From Candidatus Stramentimicrobium fermentans (GTDB taxonomy: Bacteria > Atribacterota > Phoenicimicrobiia > Phoenicimicrobiales > Stramentimicrobiaceae), in NCBI GenBank assembly GCA_012520575.1, contig JAAYOB010000009.1, positions 20,831 to 84,830 on the forward strand: a DNA stretch of 64,000 nucleotides, read 5' to 3'. Below the pieces are notes generated by a model, which searched no databases, was not told the origin of the DNA, and saw only the letters and a program-made list of their open reading frames with translations. This document shows, piece by piece, positions 26,165-35,845 of this stretch. Positions within the stretch are counted from its first letter, which is position 1. The number at the start of each line of letters is the position of its first letter. The position numbers were made by a program, and so were the translations under genes.

Positions 26165-26299
26165 TTGAATAAAGCAAATCACTGTTTCTTCTATCTAAAG
26201 AGCAAGCAATTTAAAAATAAAAAACATTTGCAAAATACGGTCGATCGACTCTCTTCACATTACTACTTACACTATTGTTGGCATTTTGCCTCCTTTTAA
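26165..26299 (+). CDS. Possible small ORF (44 residues) before the ATP-grasp gene
   Basis: Starting with TTG three bases after the ribosome-like sequence GAGGATACA, this ORF encodes 44 residues rich in His, Tyr, Lys and Cys, ending YLHYCWHFASF. I recognise no family. It lies between a promoter and the ATP-grasp gene, so it could be a leader peptide or a chance ORF in the 354-base gap. The remaining part, 26300-26383, is pyrimidine-rich without features. Confidence 0.25.
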   Translation: MNKANHCFFYLKSKQFKNKKHLQNTVDRLSSHYYLHYCWHFASF

Positions 26300-26383
26300 C
26301 TTCGTATTCTATCTTCTTCGTAATCCTTTAACAGCTTTTAGTTGTTTATTCCCTGTATTCACTAAGATAGGAGGATGATTTAT

Positions 26384-27469
26384 TTGTCGGATAAAATATT
26401 ATTTGTCTTTAATCAAGTGAATAAAAAAGAGAAGCGCGGTTTATTTCGAGAATGCACCTTAGATACAGATGTAGAGGCTATTCAACAAGCTTTAAAGGAA
26501 ACAAGGTACCATGTTTTATCACTCGACCTTCATAGCCCGGAGCAATTAGAAGAATTCATTGAGCAAAATGAACCCATAGATTTTGCCTTTGTCCTAGCCG
26601 AAGGCTATAAAGATTATCCGCTTACTCTTTACGATGGTCAGGGCACTACCAACGTTCGAGAGAGGCTGCTTAAACATAATATACCGGTAAGCCATTCCAG
26701 TATTGAGACTATCGAAATATGCCGGAATAAAGAGCTTACCTATCAAAAACTGCAGGAAAACTCAATTATCATTCCAAAATATTTTGTGCTTGATACGCAT
26801 AACCGTTTTTGCAGGAAACAAATATTGCCAGAAATTGAACGAATCGGCTACCCTTTAATGGTTAAGCCGGCAGGTGGAGGAGATAGTATAGGGATTACTC
26901 CAAAATCATTAGTTTCCAATATGGTTGAATTGAAGAACAAGATTAATTATTTAAAAAGAACACTGGGGAAAGGCAAAATAATACTGGAACAGTATCTACC
27001 CGGACAGGAATTTACTATTACCATTTTAGGCAATGAAGTCAAATATGTGCTGCCTATTGTCGCTTTCCCCAAGAGATGGGGAATTCGTTACACCGAGGTA
27101 AAAAATAAAGAACATGAAGTACGGAATAAATTTAATATAATTGATGAAGAAGATGATCTGTTCGGCAAGCTAAGAAATATGTCATTAAAATGTTTTCATG
27201 CCGTTAAGGCAGATGATATTATTCGCATAGACATCAAAAAAGACTCAGGAAACCGCCTCTATGTGATTGATATAAACGGTGCTCCCTCTTTTTCTGTAAA
27301 AAGTTCAGTAAATTTTATGGCCAATAAAGCAGGACTATCTCACAGTCAGATAATACAGTTCGTTTGTTATGAAGGCATAGTAAAAAATAAGCTGATACCC
27401 AGCCAATATCTGGAGGAACTAATTACTCCTGTTAAAAAAGCATTGTCCCCTCTACGGGTATTTAATTAA
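26384..27469 (+). CDS. ATP-grasp ligase, D-alanine-D-alanine ligase-like
   Basis: About 361 residues. The ATP-grasp central domain runs from GYPLMVKPAGGGDSIGI (about 163) through IILEQYLPGQEFTITILG to a C-terminal metal site RIDIKKDSGNRLYVIDINGAPS, matching the D-Ala-D-Ala ligase superfamily. Several D-Ala ligase landmarks are weak (the usual GREI appears as GQEF), and a long N-terminal domain differs, so another carboxylate-amine ligase is possible. AGGAGG directly abuts an ATG at 26375, so initiation is more likely at the TTG 26384, nine bases later. It is a single gene after a promoter at 26099. Confidence 0.75.
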   Translation: MSDKILFVFNQVNKKEKRGLFRECTLDTDVEAIQQALKETRYHVLSLDLHSPEQLEEFIEQNEPIDFAFVLAEGYKDYPLTLYDGQGTTNVRERLLKHNIPVSHSSIETIEICRNKELTYQKLQENSIIIPKYFVLDTHNRFCRKQILPEIERIGYPLMVKPAGGGDSIGITPKSLVSNMVELKNKINYLKRTLGKGKIILEQYLPGQEFTITILGNEVKYVLPIVAFPKRWGIRYTEVKNKEHEVRNKFNIIDEEDDLFGKLRNMSLKCFHAVKADDIIRIDIKKDSGNRLYVIDINGAPSFSVKSSVNFMANKAGLSHSQIIQFVCYEGIVKNKLIPSQYLEELITPVKKALSPLRVFN

Positions 27470-27538
27470 CATAGCTACCCTATAGAATATACTTGCTAAT
27501 TGTTGATTATAAGAAGAATATCTATATTTGATTTACCT

Positions 27539-28672
27539 TCAAGGCTTTAGCTGTAATCTTTGCAGGAATTCAGCAATTGTCTTGGTTAGAATTCGCATTG
27601 TTTTAGATTTAGGATATTCCATATGCAAAGGGGGGTTTTCTGGTTTGATAAGATAATCTATTCCATAGTCTTTCACTCTTAGTCCAGACTCATTAATCAA
27701 AGCACTGATGGAAACCACTGGTAGTCGATATTTTTTAGCTATTGTAGCTACTCCCACCGGTGTCTTGCCGTAAATGGTAGATTCACTGATTTCCCCTTCT
27801 CCAGTAATAACCAGATTGGCATCTTTTATTTTTTCTTCTAGGTGAACAGCGCTAATAACAATGTCTATACCCGGTTTCAGCTCGGCATCTAAAAAAGCCA
27901 TCAATCCCGCACCTAACCCTCCGGCAGCACCAGCACCTGGAATATCCTTTACATCTTTACCTAAATCACGATTAATAACATAAGCAAAATGCAGTAAGGC
28001 TTCATCCAGCACTCTGACCATCTCTTCTGTAGCACCTTTTTGGGGACCGTATATCGCTGAAGCACCAGTAGGACCACAAAGAGGGTTCTGAACATCTGAG
28101 GCTACCATAAATTCAGTCTTTTTAATACGTTGGTCTATCTGTGAAATATCAATACGGCTTAAGCGGGATAATTCACCACCGCCAAATCCCAATTCATAAC
28201 CATTTTTATCAAGTAGCTTTACCCCCAAAGCCTGTGCCATTCCTGCGCCGCCATCATTGGTGGCACTGCCCCCAATACCGACAATCATTTTGCGGCATTT
28301 GTAATCAAGGGCTAATTTGATTAATTGGCCGGTGCCGTAAGTTGTGGTAATTAAAGGATTTCTCTTTTCAGGCGGTACCAGAGGAAGTCCTGAAGCCGAA
28401 GCCATCTCTAAAACGGCAGTAATTTCATCGCCCATTATGCCAAACTCTGCCATTATGGGTTCACCCAAAGGCCCAATTACTTCGTGTTGATACAATTTTC
28501 CTCCGGTAGCATTAACCAAACATTCTACGGTGCCTTCTCCGCCATCAGCCATAGGTACTTTTTCCACCAAGGCCTCAGGGTAAACCTGTTTAACTCCCAG
28601 TGCAATTGCTTCGGTAACCTCTATGGCACTCAAGCTACCCTTAAAAGAATCGGGTGCAATAACAATCTTCAT
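27539..28672 (-). CDS. Glycerate 2-kinase (GarK/GlxK family)
   Basis: A 377-residue enzyme that phosphorylates glycerate to 2-phosphoglycerate. The family opens IAPDSFKGSLSA, as here, then has PMADGGEGTVE (about 41), IGGSATNDGGAGMAQALG (about 130), ASDVQNPLCGPTGAS and the C-terminal VITGEGEISESTIYGKTPVGV. Length agrees with the family. The ribosome site AAAAGGAAG precedes the ATG. Its product enters lower glycolysis. It appears to be monocistronic; a promoter is predicted at 28762-28770. Confidence 0.94.
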   Translation of the reverse strand: MKIVIAPDSFKGSLSAIEVTEAIALGVKQVYPEALVEKVPMADGGEGTVECLVNATGGKLYQHEVIGPLGEPIMAEFGIMGDEITAVLEMASASGLPLVPPEKRNPLITTTYGTGQLIKLALDYKCRKMIVGIGGSATNDGGAGMAQALGVKLLDKNGYELGFGGGELSRLSRIDISQIDQRIKKTEFMVASDVQNPLCGPTGASAIYGPQKGATEEMVRVLDEALLHFAYVINRDLGKDVKDIPGAGAAGGLGAGLMAFLDAELKPGIDIVISAVHLEEKIKDANLVITGEGEISESTIYGKTPVGVATIAKKYRLPVVSISALINESGLRVKDYGIDYLIKPENPPLHMEYPKSKTMRILTKTIAEFLQRLQLKP

Positions 28673-29087
28673 AAATATTCTTCCTTTTATGCAAATTTTT
28701 TGTTGGTACTTAATAGTACTGTCATTAAGTTGTCGAGCTGGGGTTATAAAAACTTATTAATATTATAACATAAAATCATTCTCAGTCATTATAATACTGC
28801 AAATATTATAGAATTAGCAGTGTGATATTTTATACATATATACAATTGTATTAAATTTAATTAGCTTATCTTGTCTTTCTGTATACTTGTAAATGCTTCC
28901 AAATATAATTGAAGTGCGTCAGTAAATTCATGTAAGTCCAGGCTGGTAAATTATTTAATCTTCTCTAAACGATAAATAAGATTATTTCTTTCCTGGCTAG
29001 CTCATGAGTGATTTTCATAATATTTTCTCTTCTAATAAGGAAAACTGATTAAGCGATGCTGTTTATATGGCCATACAAGACATCCTA
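28673..29087. other. Intergenic region with a short decayed ORF
   Basis: The gap holds the glycerate kinase promoter, an inverted repeat CTTAAT...ATTAAG at 28709-28729 in its leader, and on the minus strand between about 28870 and 29030 a broken reading with DLHEFTDALQLYLEAFTSIQ ending in a stop. That fragment looks protein-like but has a premature stop and no recognised family. Confidence 0.3.
28762..28770 (-). promoter_or_regulatory. Extended -10 promoter of glycerate kinase
   Basis: TGTTATAAT on the minus strand matches an extended -10 element perfectly, about 90 bases before the start codon. The inverted repeat at 28709-28729 lies just downstream of the expected transcription start. Confidence 0.4.
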
Positions 29088-29690
29088 TTATTTGATAAAT
29101 ACTTTGTTATTTATTATCTCGAACTTGCATTCGGCGAAGAGTTGAATGGCCTGAGGTAGTAGTTTATGTTCATATTTTAATATTCTTTTAGAAAGGGATT
29201 CCTCATCATCAGATGGTCTTACTTTCACTGCTTTTTGCAGAATAATCGGTCCGCTGTCTAATCCTTCATCTACAAAATGAACCGTACAGCCGCTTATTTT
29301 TACCCCATATTCTATAGCCTGCCTCTGTGCCTCCAAACCGGGGAATGCCGGTAATAAAGAAGGATGAATATTTATAATCCGGTAAGGGTATTTCTTCACA
29401 ACCTTAGGACCCAGTAAACGCATATAACCAGCCAACACAAGGAGATCTATTTTAAAGTTTTCTAAATATTCTAGAATAGACTTTTCATATTCCTCTTTAT
29501 TGGGATATTTTTTATAGGGCAACACTTGTACCTCTATATTGGCCTTCTTGGCCCTCTTCAGTGCATAAGCATTAGGATTATCACTGATTACTATCTTTAT
29601 CTCACCCTCAATCCGACCTTTTTTTATAGCATTTATAATTGCTTGAAGATTAGTACCTCTACCTGAAACTAAAACAGCTATGTTAATCAT
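29088..29690 (-). CDS. purN: Phosphoribosylglycinamide formyltransferase
   Basis: PurN transfers a formyl group from 10-formyl-tetrahydrofolate to GAR. The 200-residue protein has VSGRGTNLQAII at the N-terminus (phosphate loop), LAGYMRLLGPKVV, the catalytic NIHPSLLPAFPG with the conserved Asn-His, and SGCTVHFVDEGLDSGPII with the catalytic Asp. It ends the purE-L-F-M-N run on the minus strand, 36 bases after purM. The start is ATG after AAAGAGAG. Confidence 0.96.
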   Translation of the reverse strand: MINIAVLVSGRGTNLQAIINAIKKGRIEGEIKIVISDNPNAYALKRAKKANIEVQVLPYKKYPNKEEYEKSILEYLENFKIDLLVLAGYMRLLGPKVVKKYPYRIINIHPSLLPAFPGLEAQRQAIEYGVKISGCTVHFVDEGLDSGPIILQKAVKVRPSDDEESLSKRILKYEHKLLPQAIQLFAECKFEIINNKVFIK

Positions 29691-29726
29691 AATAATTTCT
29701 CTCTTTACAAGAATAAATATTTATGT

Positions 29727-30764
29727 TCAATCTAAATAGATAGCTTCATTTTTTTCTTTCTTTGCTATTATCTCACCAATATAGTATGCCGGTTCTTGTA
29801 ATTCTTGCAATCTTTTCAATACAGCTTCCCTGTCCTTTTGGTTTATTATTAAAACTAACCCTACACCCATATTGAAAATACGGAACATTTCTCTCATATT
29901 TATATTCCCTTTTTCTTGAATTGATTTAAAGATTGCCGGAATGGGCCATTTATCTTTACCGATGCGGACGGCAACATTTTCCGGTAAGATACGTGGGATA
30001 TTATCCAGAAAACCACCCCCGGTAATATGTGCAATGCCTTTAATTTTAAATTCTTTTAAAAGGGCTAATATTGACGAGGCATAAATTCTGGTTGGTTTAA
30101 GCAATTCTTCTCCCAGAGTCATATTGAAAAGGTGTGTCTTTTCAAATAGAATTGATTCGCCTTCTGATAACAGTACCTTTCTTACCAAAGAAAACCCATT
30201 GCTATGCAATCCGGAGGAAGCTAATCCTATTACTATATCTCCGGGAACAATGGTCTTCCCGGTAATAATTTTTTTCCTTTCAACAATTCCCACTGCAAAA
30301 CCCGCCAAGTCGTATTGTCCATCACTGTAGAATCCCGGCATTTCCGCTGTTTCTCCACCCAATAAAGCACAACCGGCCATTTTGCACCCTTGCACTATTC
30401 CCTCGATAATATCTGCTATCTGTTTTTCTTCTACTTTACCGGTAGCCAGATAATCCAAAAAAAATATCGGTTTGGCACCACAGGTCAGTACATCATTAAC
30501 ACACATTGCCACTAAATCGATACCGATGGTGTCATGCTTGTTCAGGACATCAGCTATCATAAGCTTGGTACCCACTCCATCTGTACCGGAAACAAGCACC
30601 GGGTCATTAATCTTTTCCTGAGCTAGGGAAAACAATCCTGCGAAGTGACCTATTTCACTTATAACGCCCGGGATATGGGTGGCATGAATCATGGGCCTTA
30701 CTTTACCGATAATACTATTCGCCAGCTCTATATCAACCCCTGCCTTTTTGTATGCTTCCTTCAT
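29727..30764 (-). CDS. purM: Phosphoribosylformylglycinamidine cyclo-ligase (AIR synthetase)
   Basis: PurM closes FGAM to AIR with ATP. The 345-residue protein matches family length. Motifs: YKKAGVDIELAN at the start, LVSGTDGVGTKLMIA (about 58), DLVAMCVNDVLTCGAKPIFFLDYLATG, LLGGETAEMPGFY and LHSNGFSLVRKV. GAGGAGATGG precedes the ATG. It lies about 160 bases downstream of purF and 36 bases upstream of purN. Confidence 0.96.
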   Translation of the reverse strand: MKEAYKKAGVDIELANSIIGKVRPMIHATHIPGVISEIGHFAGLFSLAQEKINDPVLVSGTDGVGTKLMIADVLNKHDTIGIDLVAMCVNDVLTCGAKPIFFLDYLATGKVEEKQIADIIEGIVQGCKMAGCALLGGETAEMPGFYSDGQYDLAGFAVGIVERKKIITGKTIVPGDIVIGLASSGLHSNGFSLVRKVLLSEGESILFEKTHLFNMTLGEELLKPTRIYASSILALLKEFKIKGIAHITGGGFLDNIPRILPENVAVRIGKDKWPIPAIFKSIQEKGNINMREMFRIFNMGVGLVLIINQKDREAVLKRLQELQEPAYYIGEIIAKKEKNEAIYLD

Positions 30765-30924
30765 TTTTTGCCCATCTCCTCTTTTTGCATTAATACTGTT
30801 AGTACTCTAATATTCTGTTATTTCCTCGGTCAGAGAAATCGCTTAATGAGTTCAAATTAATACTTTCAATATATTTTGTTTTTAAATTGTCTGTATGTCT
30901 AGCGCTTTAAAGGTAACACCATTC

Positions 30925-32280
30925 TTATAATGGATATTCACCGCTAAAACAGGCAGTACAAAAATCAGAGGGATTGTTCCTCTCAAAAACTCCGGTTAAT
31001 CCTGACAAGCTGATATAACCCAGAGAGTCGGCATCTACCCATTCTCTAATTTTTTCAATAGATAACCGGTTGGTCCATAATTCTTCTTTTCCGGGGGTAT
31101 CTCTATCATATGGGCAGGAATAATTCACCGGGGGAGAGCTTATTCTGACATGCACTTCCTTTGCCCCGGCTTTTTTTAATAGTTTTACTAAATTACGACT
31201 GGTGGTCCCCCTCACAATAGAATCATCTACCAAAACAATTCTTTGCCCTGATACAATGCTGGTAATTGCGGAAAGTTTTATCTTTACGGTATATTCTCTC
31301 AGTTTTTGGCTGGGTTGAATATAGCTTCGCCCGATGTAAGAATTTTTTAGTAAACCTTCCTGGTAAAGTATGCCGGATTGATGGGCATAACCCAAAGCTG
31401 CAAACCTACCTGAATCTGGAACGCAAATAACCATATCAGCATCAACCGGTTTTTCCAGGGCTAATCTTCGGCCGATCTTTTCTCTTATCTCCGCCACATT
31501 TTCTCCAAAAACATTGCTATCGGGACGGGCAAAGTAGACATGTTCAAATATACAGAGAGCTTTTTTAGGGCAAGGCAGTATCTGCTTTTCTCTATATCCG
31601 TTATTTTCAATTACTACCATTTCTCCGGGTTGGACTTCCTTTAAGTACTGAGCACCGATTATGGGAAAGGCACAATCTTCTGATGCCAGGACAAAACCGT
31701 CTTTAATGCTACCTAAAACAAGGGGACGGAACCCCTGCGCATCTCTTACGCCTATTAATTTATTTTCTGTTAAGACTACTAAGCAGAAGGCACCCTTCAA
31801 TTGCGATACCGTCTTTTCTAAAGCTTTTTCAATCTCTTTTTCTTTAGTGGTCTTTATTATTTCACAGATTAGACTACTGTCTGTTGTATATTTATCGGTA
31901 CTGTTAAAGGTTAATGGTATGTATTTTTTTAATTCATCTTGATTGATTAAATAACCATTGTGGGCCAGCGCAAAAGAGCCACCGGCAAACTCCTGCAGTA
32001 GAGGTTGACTGTTTTCCCAGTTATTAGTACCGGCAGTTGCATACCGTACATGTCCAATAGCTGCAATTCCCTGTAAAGTATTCAAGATACCTTCTTTAAA
32101 AACTTCCGCTACCAACCCCAGATCTCTATATACCAGTATATTAGAACCACTGTTAACGGCAATGCCGGCACTTTCCTGCCCTCTATGCTGAAGAGCCAAA
32201 AGCCCTAAATAGCTAAGCCGGGCTATCTTATCTTTTTCATTATCCAAGTAAATACCAAAAATCCCGCACTCTTCATGCAT
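30925..32280 (-). CDS. purF: Amidophosphoribosyltransferase
   Basis: PurF starts purine synthesis by replacing the pyrophosphate of PRPP with ammonia from glutamine. The 451-residue protein begins MHEECGIFG: a four-residue propeptide before the catalytic Cys5. The PRPP loop is VLVDDSIVRGTTSRN. Cysteines in KKALCIF, NYSCPYDRDTPG and DFCTACFSG match the [4Fe-4S] ligands of the Bacillus-type enzyme, so this is the oxygen-sensitive iron-sulfur form. Its ATG overlaps the end of purL by 8 bases (ATGCATGA), indicating translational coupling. Confidence 0.97.
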   Translation of the reverse strand: MHEECGIFGIYLDNEKDKIARLSYLGLLALQHRGQESAGIAVNSGSNILVYRDLGLVAEVFKEGILNTLQGIAAIGHVRYATAGTNNWENSQPLLQEFAGGSFALAHNGYLINQDELKKYIPLTFNSTDKYTTDSSLICEIIKTTKEKEIEKALEKTVSQLKGAFCLVVLTENKLIGVRDAQGFRPLVLGSIKDGFVLASEDCAFPIIGAQYLKEVQPGEMVVIENNGYREKQILPCPKKALCIFEHVYFARPDSNVFGENVAEIREKIGRRLALEKPVDADMVICVPDSGRFAALGYAHQSGILYQEGLLKNSYIGRSYIQPSQKLREYTVKIKLSAITSIVSGQRIVLVDDSIVRGTTSRNLVKLLKKAGAKEVHVRISSPPVNYSCPYDRDTPGKEELWTNRLSIEKIREWVDADSLGYISLSGLTGVFERNNPSDFCTACFSGEYPL

Positions 32281-34495
32281 TATAGAAATCCCTTTCCCAC
32301 GCTTTTCTTATCTCATCTATTTTTAAATCAATTAAGTCGTCAAACTGCAAACTATCCCCCTCAACTTGTCCCAATATCTCTAAAGGTGTTTTATATTTTT
32401 CAGCAATATTCTGCAACAGAACTAAATTCTCTTGGGGTAGGGAAACAACAATACGGGACTGAGATTCACCAAAAAGGAGTCCATCATTTCTGGTTTTGGC
32501 TTTTTTAGCAATTCTTATTCCTTTTTTTCCAGCCAGGCAGCATTCTGCTAATGCTATAATTAATCCGCCTTCAGCACAATCATGGGCTGAGGAGAATAAT
32601 CCCAGAGTAATACCTTCACGGCAGGTATCCTGTACTGCTTTCTCTCTATTCAAATCAAGAGCGGGAGGTATTCCCTTTTCTAATCCGTGAAGGATACTCA
32701 AATATTCACTTCCTCCCAGTTCTTCTTTATTTTCACCTATCAATACTATTAAATCACCATCATTTTTAAATGATAATGTACATATTCGTCTAAAATCTTC
32801 TATAATTCCCACCATGCCAATAATCGGTGTAGGGTAAATTGCCACACCATTACTTTCATTGTTCAGACTGACATTACCGCTGACCACTGGAATCCCCATC
32901 ATCTCAGCAGCTTTACTGATTCCTTTAATTACCTCTTCCAGCTGCCAGAATATCTCTTCTTTCTCCGGATTACCGAAATTGAGATTATCGGTAATGACTA
33001 AAGGACGGGCACCCTTACAGGATAAATTCCTGGCTGCCTCCGCTACTGTAATCTCACCGCCTAAAAATGGATCTAAGTAGCAGTATCTTCCATTTCCATC
33101 AACCGTTAGAGCAAGGGCTTTGTTACTGCCCCCAATTTTGATAATCCCGGCATCATCTCCCGGGAAGAGTATCGCCTCAGTACCGGCAGCACTCGATTGA
33201 TTGAAATTACAGTAAACCCATTTTTTACTACCCAAATTGGGAGAAGATAATAATTTTAATAAAGCCTGATTATAGTCTTGTGGCTGAGGGATATTTTCTA
33301 AATCTAATTTCTGGTTGTATTTCAGATTAGCGGGAACTTTGCCTTTATAATTTCTAAGGGGAGCCCCTTCGGCTAAAGAATTTGCCGGTACTTCTGCTAC
33401 TATCTTGCCTTCCTCTTTCAAGCGCAGCAGTCCATCCGAAGTTATTCTCCCAATAGCGGTGTATTCAATTTCCCACCTATCAAATATCTCGCCTATCTCT
33501 GCTAAGTCTTCTTTATGGGCTATCAAGAGCATTCTCTCCTGGGTTTCGGAAAGCATAATTTCCCGAGGGGTTATATCTTGTTCTTTTTTGGGAACTAGAG
33601 ACAGGTTTAATTCTATTCCCTTTTTCCCTTTGCTGGCTATCTCGCTGGTAGAGCTTGCCAGACCGGCTGCTCCCAGGTCCTGCATTCCCAAGACCAATCC
33701 CTTTCCCGCTATTTCCAGACAGGCTTCAATTATTCTTTTTTCCAGATGCGGATTGCCCCGAGGAATAGGAGGATGTTCAATTACTCGGTCCACTTCTGTC
33801 AATTCCTGTGAGGCAAAACTGGCACTGCCCACACCATCTTTGCCGGTTTTCTCTCCTGCCAGAATCACGATACTGCCAATTTCTTTTGCTGAGGCAACCA
33901 CAATATCTTCTTTTTTTAGCAAACCTACACACATGGCATTTACTAAAGGGTTCCTCTGATAATTCTCCAGAAAATATATTTCACCGCCCATTACCGGTAC
34001 TGCGATATTGTTACCATAAAAAGCCAAACCTTTAGCTACCTCTTTGGCTAAATATTGTACCTGTGGATCTTCCCAGCTACCAAATCTCAAAGAGCCCAAC
34101 AGAGCAATAGGTCTAGCCCCCATAGCCAGTACATCCCTTACTACTCCTCCTATTCCGGTGGCAGCTCCATGGAAAGGTTCCACTGCTGAGGGATGATTAT
34201 GGCTTTCAATCTTTACTACCAATGCTAACCCATCACCAATATCAATAACCCCGGCATTCTCACCCGGTCCAAATAATACCCAATCTGCCTGAGTAGGAAA
34301 TAGTTTTAAGAGCGGTTTAGAGCTTTTATAACTGCAATGTTCAGACCACATAGCCGAGTAGAGCCCTAATTCAACATCATTGGGCTTTCTCTTTAAAATC
34401 TTAATAATCTCCTGATATTCCATTTCGGTTAGATTATTCTCATCTAATATTCTCCGTAACTGTATACCGTTTTTGTCAGCATCGTTCCAACTCAT
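32273..34495 (-). CDS. purL: Phosphoribosylformylglycinamidine synthase, large subunit (short type)
   Basis: A 740-residue small-type PurL that amidates FGAR to FGAM with ATP. Typical segments are GLYSAMWSEHCSYKSSKPLL (about 43), FGPGENAGVIDIGDGLALV, VKIESHNHPSAVEPFHGAATG and a second AIRS-like half with GGSEYLS and SAHDCAEGGL. Unlike the 1300-residue type it has no glutaminase domain, so it needs PurQ and PurS, neither of which is encoded in this window. AAGAAGGAGC lies before the ATG. It is the second gene of the purE-L-F-M-N run. Confidence 0.97.
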   Translation of the reverse strand: MSWNDADKNGIQLRRILDENNLTEMEYQEIIKILKRKPNDVELGLYSAMWSEHCSYKSSKPLLKLFPTQADWVLFGPGENAGVIDIGDGLALVVKIESHNHPSAVEPFHGAATGIGGVVRDVLAMGARPIALLGSLRFGSWEDPQVQYLAKEVAKGLAFYGNNIAVPVMGGEIYFLENYQRNPLVNAMCVGLLKKEDIVVASAKEIGSIVILAGEKTGKDGVGSASFASQELTEVDRVIEHPPIPRGNPHLEKRIIEACLEIAGKGLVLGMQDLGAAGLASSTSEIASKGKKGIELNLSLVPKKEQDITPREIMLSETQERMLLIAHKEDLAEIGEIFDRWEIEYTAIGRITSDGLLRLKEEGKIVAEVPANSLAEGAPLRNYKGKVPANLKYNQKLDLENIPQPQDYNQALLKLLSSPNLGSKKWVYCNFNQSSAAGTEAILFPGDDAGIIKIGGSNKALALTVDGNGRYCYLDPFLGGEITVAEAARNLSCKGARPLVITDNLNFGNPEKEEIFWQLEEVIKGISKAAEMMGIPVVSGNVSLNNESNGVAIYPTPIIGMVGIIEDFRRICTLSFKNDGDLIVLIGENKEELGGSEYLSILHGLEKGIPPALDLNREKAVQDTCREGITLGLFSSAHDCAEGGLIIALAECCLAGKKGIRIAKKAKTRNDGLLFGESQSRIVVSLPQENLVLLQNIAEKYKTPLEILGQVEGDSLQFDDLIDLKIDEIRKAWERDFYNA

Positions 34496-34613
34496 TATGA
34501 GCTCCTTCTTTAATTAACATGTAAAATTAAAGTATTCTCTTAGTACCAATTATCTACTGTAATTAAAATTTGACCATTCTAACCATCAATTGAATGGTAA
34601 ATTAATGGTTGCA

Positions 34614-35102
34614 TTAGACCTGCTCAATCCCCTGATTTATATTCAGAGCCTTAATCTTTTGCTCCATCTTCTTACTGTAAGAAGATAATCTTGCTGCTAT
34701 ATTACTATCTTGCAGAGCTAAGATTCTAGCTGCTAATATGGCGGCATTTGCTGCACTGTTAATACCTATGGTTGCAACCGGAACTCCTTGAGGCATCTGT
34801 ACTATGGAGAGCAGGGAATCAAGTCCTTCCAGGGTCGCCGTTTTGATAGGTACACCAATAACCGGGAGCATAGTTTTGCCCGCTATAACCCCAGGCAGAT
34901 GGGCTGCGCCTCCGGCACCGGCAATAATTACTTTAAATCCCCTCTGAGGAAATTGGTTTATATACTCAAATAGAAAATCAACCGAACGGTGTGCGGAGAT
35001 TGCTCTCATTTCAAAGCTAATTTCTAATTCCTTTAGAACCTGGGAGGCTTTTTCCATAATCACCTGGTCTGAAAGACTCCCCATGATAATACTGACATCC
35101 AT
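34614..35102 (-). CDS. purE: N5-carboxyaminoimidazole ribonucleotide mutase
   Basis: A 162-residue class I PurE, which interconverts N5-CAIR and CAIR. Motifs are IIMGSLSDQVIMEKA at the start, RAISAHRSVDFLFEY, IIAGAGGAAHLPGVIAGKT, PVIGVPIKTATLEGLDSLLSIVQMPQGVPVATIGI. The expected catalytic His is in SAHRS. I start at ATG 35102, which follows AAGGAGGTTTGAA; an upstream ATG at 35144 lacks a ribosome site. It is first in the purine cluster. PurK, its usual partner, is not in the window. Confidence 0.95.
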   Translation of the reverse strand: MDVSIIMGSLSDQVIMEKASQVLKELEISFEMRAISAHRSVDFLFEYINQFPQRGFKVIIAGAGGAAHLPGVIAGKTMLPVIGVPIKTATLEGLDSLLSIVQMPQGVPVATIGINSAANAAILAARILALQDSNIAARLSSYSKKMEQKIKALNINQGIEQV

Positions 35103-35280
35103 TTCAAACCTCCTTTTGGTCTTAATTAAAAGGTGTCCTTGCATTCTTCATATTACTAAAGAAAAGCAACTTTTGCTATTATTTATTTAGAGTAGAGGGC
35201 TCCGGAAGGAATATTTGGGCTATTCTATATAAAAAAGATATTAATTCTTCATTAATAACCAAAATAGCTTTCAGTTATTT

Positions 35281-35811
35281 TCAATAAAAAATCAGTCCGA
35301 GAACTCCACAAATTAGTATTACTAAGATGGGATGAAGTTTTTTTTCGGAAAATACTAGCAACAGGAACGCAACTAGGGCAATGGTAAAGTCAAACCATCC
35401 TTTTATTACGGCACAGCCATAGGAGTAGACCGCATAAGTGATAAGACTCGTTACCCCTACTTGAATACTGCAACTCAATCTTGAGTAATAAGGATTATTT
35501 TCAAAGCGGTCTAACACCAAGGAGCCGAAGAAGGTGAGAAGCAGCAAAGAAGGCAGGATAACTGCTATGGTAGCAAGTGTTGAGCCAATAATACCTCCCA
35601 TTTTATATCCGGTGAAGGTAGCTGAATTAATAGCAATGGGACCCGGGGTCATCTGAGCAATAGCTAATATCTCACCCATCTCTTTGATATTCAGCCAATG
35701 CCTCTTGGTTACAATCTCATATTGGATCAAGGGAATAGTAGCCATGCCGCCGCCATAGGCACCGATACCCACTAACATAAAGCTTACCACTAAATCTGCC
35801 AAAATCTTCAT
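35281..35811 (-). CDS. Chromate transporter (CHR family), second half-protein
   Basis: A 176-residue inner-membrane protein of the CHR family. The signature VGIGAYGGGMATIPLIQYEIV (N-terminal) and the MTPGPIAINSATFTGYKMGG loop, with the PGP motif, are diagnostic. Bacteria with short CHR proteins use pairs of about 190 residues that insert with opposite topology; the companion gene lies 34 bases upstream on the same strand. Chromate is the named substrate; sulfate-like anions or other roles are also possible. Confidence 0.88.
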   Translation of the reverse strand: MKILADLVVSFMLVGIGAYGGGMATIPLIQYEIVTKRHWLNIKEMGEILAIAQMTPGPIAINSATFTGYKMGGIIGSTLATIAVILPSLLLLTFFGSLVLDRFENNPYYSRLSCSIQVGVTSLITYAVYSYGCAVIKGWFDFTIALVAFLLLVFSEKKLHPILVILICGVLGLIFY

Positions 35812-35845
35812 TTATCCTAATCAATCTCCTACCTAAATAATAAAA

